A stretch of 64,000 bases of DNA from Ruminiclostridium cellobioparum DSM 1351 = ATCC 15832 (lineage in GTDB: Bacteria > Bacillota > Clostridia > Acetivibrionales > DSM-1351). Location of the stretch: NCBI RefSeq assembly GCF_000621505.1, contig NZ_JHYD01000002.1, forward strand, positions 62,001 to 126,000, read 5' to 3'. The notes under the pieces are model-generated. The model worked only from the letters and a program-made list of their open reading frames with translations. It ran no database searches and was not told the DNA's origin. The position numbers and the translations under genes were made by a program. This document shows, in pieces, positions 62,992 to 64,000 of this stretch. Position 1 is the first letter of the stretch. Each line of letters opens with the position of its first letter.

Positions 62992-64000
62992 ATGAAGCTT
63001 TTGCCACAAAGTTTTACCAGTTTCAGAATGAACAGTATTTACATACGAATATTTTTTTCCATTATGGGCCTTGTCCTGGCATCCGTTCTTATTGTAGCAA
63101 GCCTTTCCTATTGGAATTCCACCAAAATGATGATCAGTGAAGTAAAAAGTAATAACATGCTGATTCTGGAACAAGCCCAGGAAAGTATTGACCGGGAGAT
63201 AAAATCAATTGAAAGCAGCACCATGCAGGCAGCTCTGGACCGGAGACTGCTTAAGGCACTTTATATCTCCCGGCAGGATTCTTATTATGAAGCTGAAATT
63301 TACCGCGATATTATTACTTATTTAAATTCAATTAAAGCAAATAATGACTATATAACCGATCTTTGGGTATATTTTAACAAAGCTGATATTGTTTTGGGAA
63401 GTGAGGGCAAGTATGATTCAAAACTGTTTTTCAGCAATGTGTGCAAATATTATTCAAACATTGACTGGGAAAATGTCTTTCAAAAGAACATTGGTTTTCG
63501 TTCGGCAGGGAGACAGGAGGTGGAGTATGACCTCAACAGGACGCCGGTGGTGGTATTTATAAAGTCAATGCCCATCAATGAGTTTACCCCTAAAGGTACT
63601 CTGGTTGTGAATCTGAGCGAGCAGTTCTTCCATAATAAAATGGGAGGAAATAAGGACGGAAAAGTTGTTATCAACTATGTTGTCGACTCTCATAAAAATA
63701 TTATTTTTACTAATGAGAAATTCTACCAGGAGAATCAGGATCAAAAGTCAGCCAGATCTGTCTTGGACAATTCTGTTAACAGTATGGGTTCCGACAAAGG
63801 AACTTTTGATACAAAATTTGACGGAAAACCTTACACAATACAATATATAAAGTCCAGAGCAAATGATTGGAATTATATTTCAATAACACCTACCGGATAT
63901 ATTTCCGAGAAGGCCAACGGTATCCGCAATGTAACTATATGGGTGGCTCTGATTAGTATGATTCTTAGCATTATTTTGGCATACTTTTTGGTCAAACGCC
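62992..64000 (+). CDS. Membrane sensor protein (AraC-type regulator or histidine kinase), partial
   Basis: The first 336 codons are in the window, frame still open at 64,000. GGGAGGTTCTT precedes ATG 62992. A first membrane helix (IFFSIMGLVLASVLIVASLS, about 22-41), a large extracellular dCache-like domain (about 45-310; SIESSTMQAALDRRLLKALY, NDYITDLWVYFNKADIVLGS), and a second helix (IWVALISMILSIILAYFLV) at the window end. This layout occurs in membrane-bound AraC regulators and in YesM-type kinases of cellulolytic clostridia, usually linked to sugar sensing; the deciding C-terminus is outside. Confidence 0.8.
   Translation, partial: MKLLPQSFTSFRMNSIYIRIFFSIMGLVLASVLIVASLSYWNSTKMMISEVKSNNMLILEQAQESIDREIKSIESSTMQAALDRRLLKALYISRQDSYYEAEIYRDIITYLNSIKANNDYITDLWVYFNKADIVLGSEGKYDSKLFFSNVCKYYSNIDWENVFQKNIGFRSAGRQEVEYDLNRTPVVVFIKSMPINEFTPKGTLVVNLSEQFFHNKMGGNKDGKVVINYVVDSHKNIIFTNEKFYQENQDQKSARSVLDNSVNSMGSDKGTFDTKFDGKPYTIQYIKSRANDWNYISITPTGYISEKANGIRNVTIWVALISMILSIILAYFLVKR

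Overview
The window looks like the chromosome of an anaerobic, low-GC, cellulolytic Clostridia species, probably close to Ruminiclostridium (inference). Supporting signs are a T-box leader on metG, Firmicute-type housekeeping operons, GGAGG-type ribosome binding sites, a tmRNA tag ending in ALAAA, and a GH11 xylanase carrying a type I dockerin, the hallmark of cellulosome-forming clostridia.

Bases 1-29,250 are mostly conserved core genome. In order they hold: an Lrp/AsnC regulator behind a tandem structured repeat; T-box and metG; a manganese block on the minus strand (mntR-like regulator, small Cys-rich protein, Nramp transporter); a 370-bp imperfect palindrome; an amidohydrolase; tsaE-tsaB-rimI; a Lon-family protease; an ECF sigma / anti-sigma / membrane protein operon with overlapping genes; an HPr-like protein lacking the phosphorylatable histidine; uvrC and a phosphoesterase; tig, clpP, clpX, lonB; a thermonuclease; tsaD; a cluster of DnaA-box-like sequences; a lytic transglycosylase; a DUF402 protein; a PHP phosphoesterase; smpB and ssrA. 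The protein quality control genes (lonC-like, tig-clpP-clpX-lonB, smpB-ssrA) are well represented.

Bases 29,250-54,300, just downstream of ssrA (a classical integration target), are an accessory region full of remnants. It begins with an ABC exporter behind a short leader ORF and a possible switching hairpin, followed by a copy of the ssrA terminator region. Next come a transposase scrap, a MarR gene with its operator, a mosaic reading frame stitched from ABC-transporter, histidine-kinase and S-layer pieces, a dedA gene plus a PadR cassette sharing an operator, and fragments of a Tad-pilus/conjugative-element cluster. The centrepiece is an intact 2,486-residue NRPS (C-A-T-C-A-T-R) whose first A domain reads as asparagine-specific and whose terminal reductase predicts an aldehyde or alcohol product; directly upstream lie the ruins of a second NRPS with an epimerase domain. 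The rest is a PNPOx-like flavoprotein, a TetR/CPBP protease/flavodoxin cluster with a 43-bp perfect palindromic operator, and a broken S-layer-homology gene. A dispersed ~80-190 bp repeat occurs four times here, always in the same orientation. No integrase is visible.

Bases 54,300-64,000 return to ordinary clostridial genes: MFS transporter, CmpB-like membrane protein, radical SAM/SPASM protein, a truncated TetR regulator beside a decayed iron-dependent alcohol dehydrogenase, the GH11-dockerin xylanase, a MATE efflux pump, and the start of a membrane sensor protein running off the window. No rRNA, tRNA or CRISPR array was recognised.
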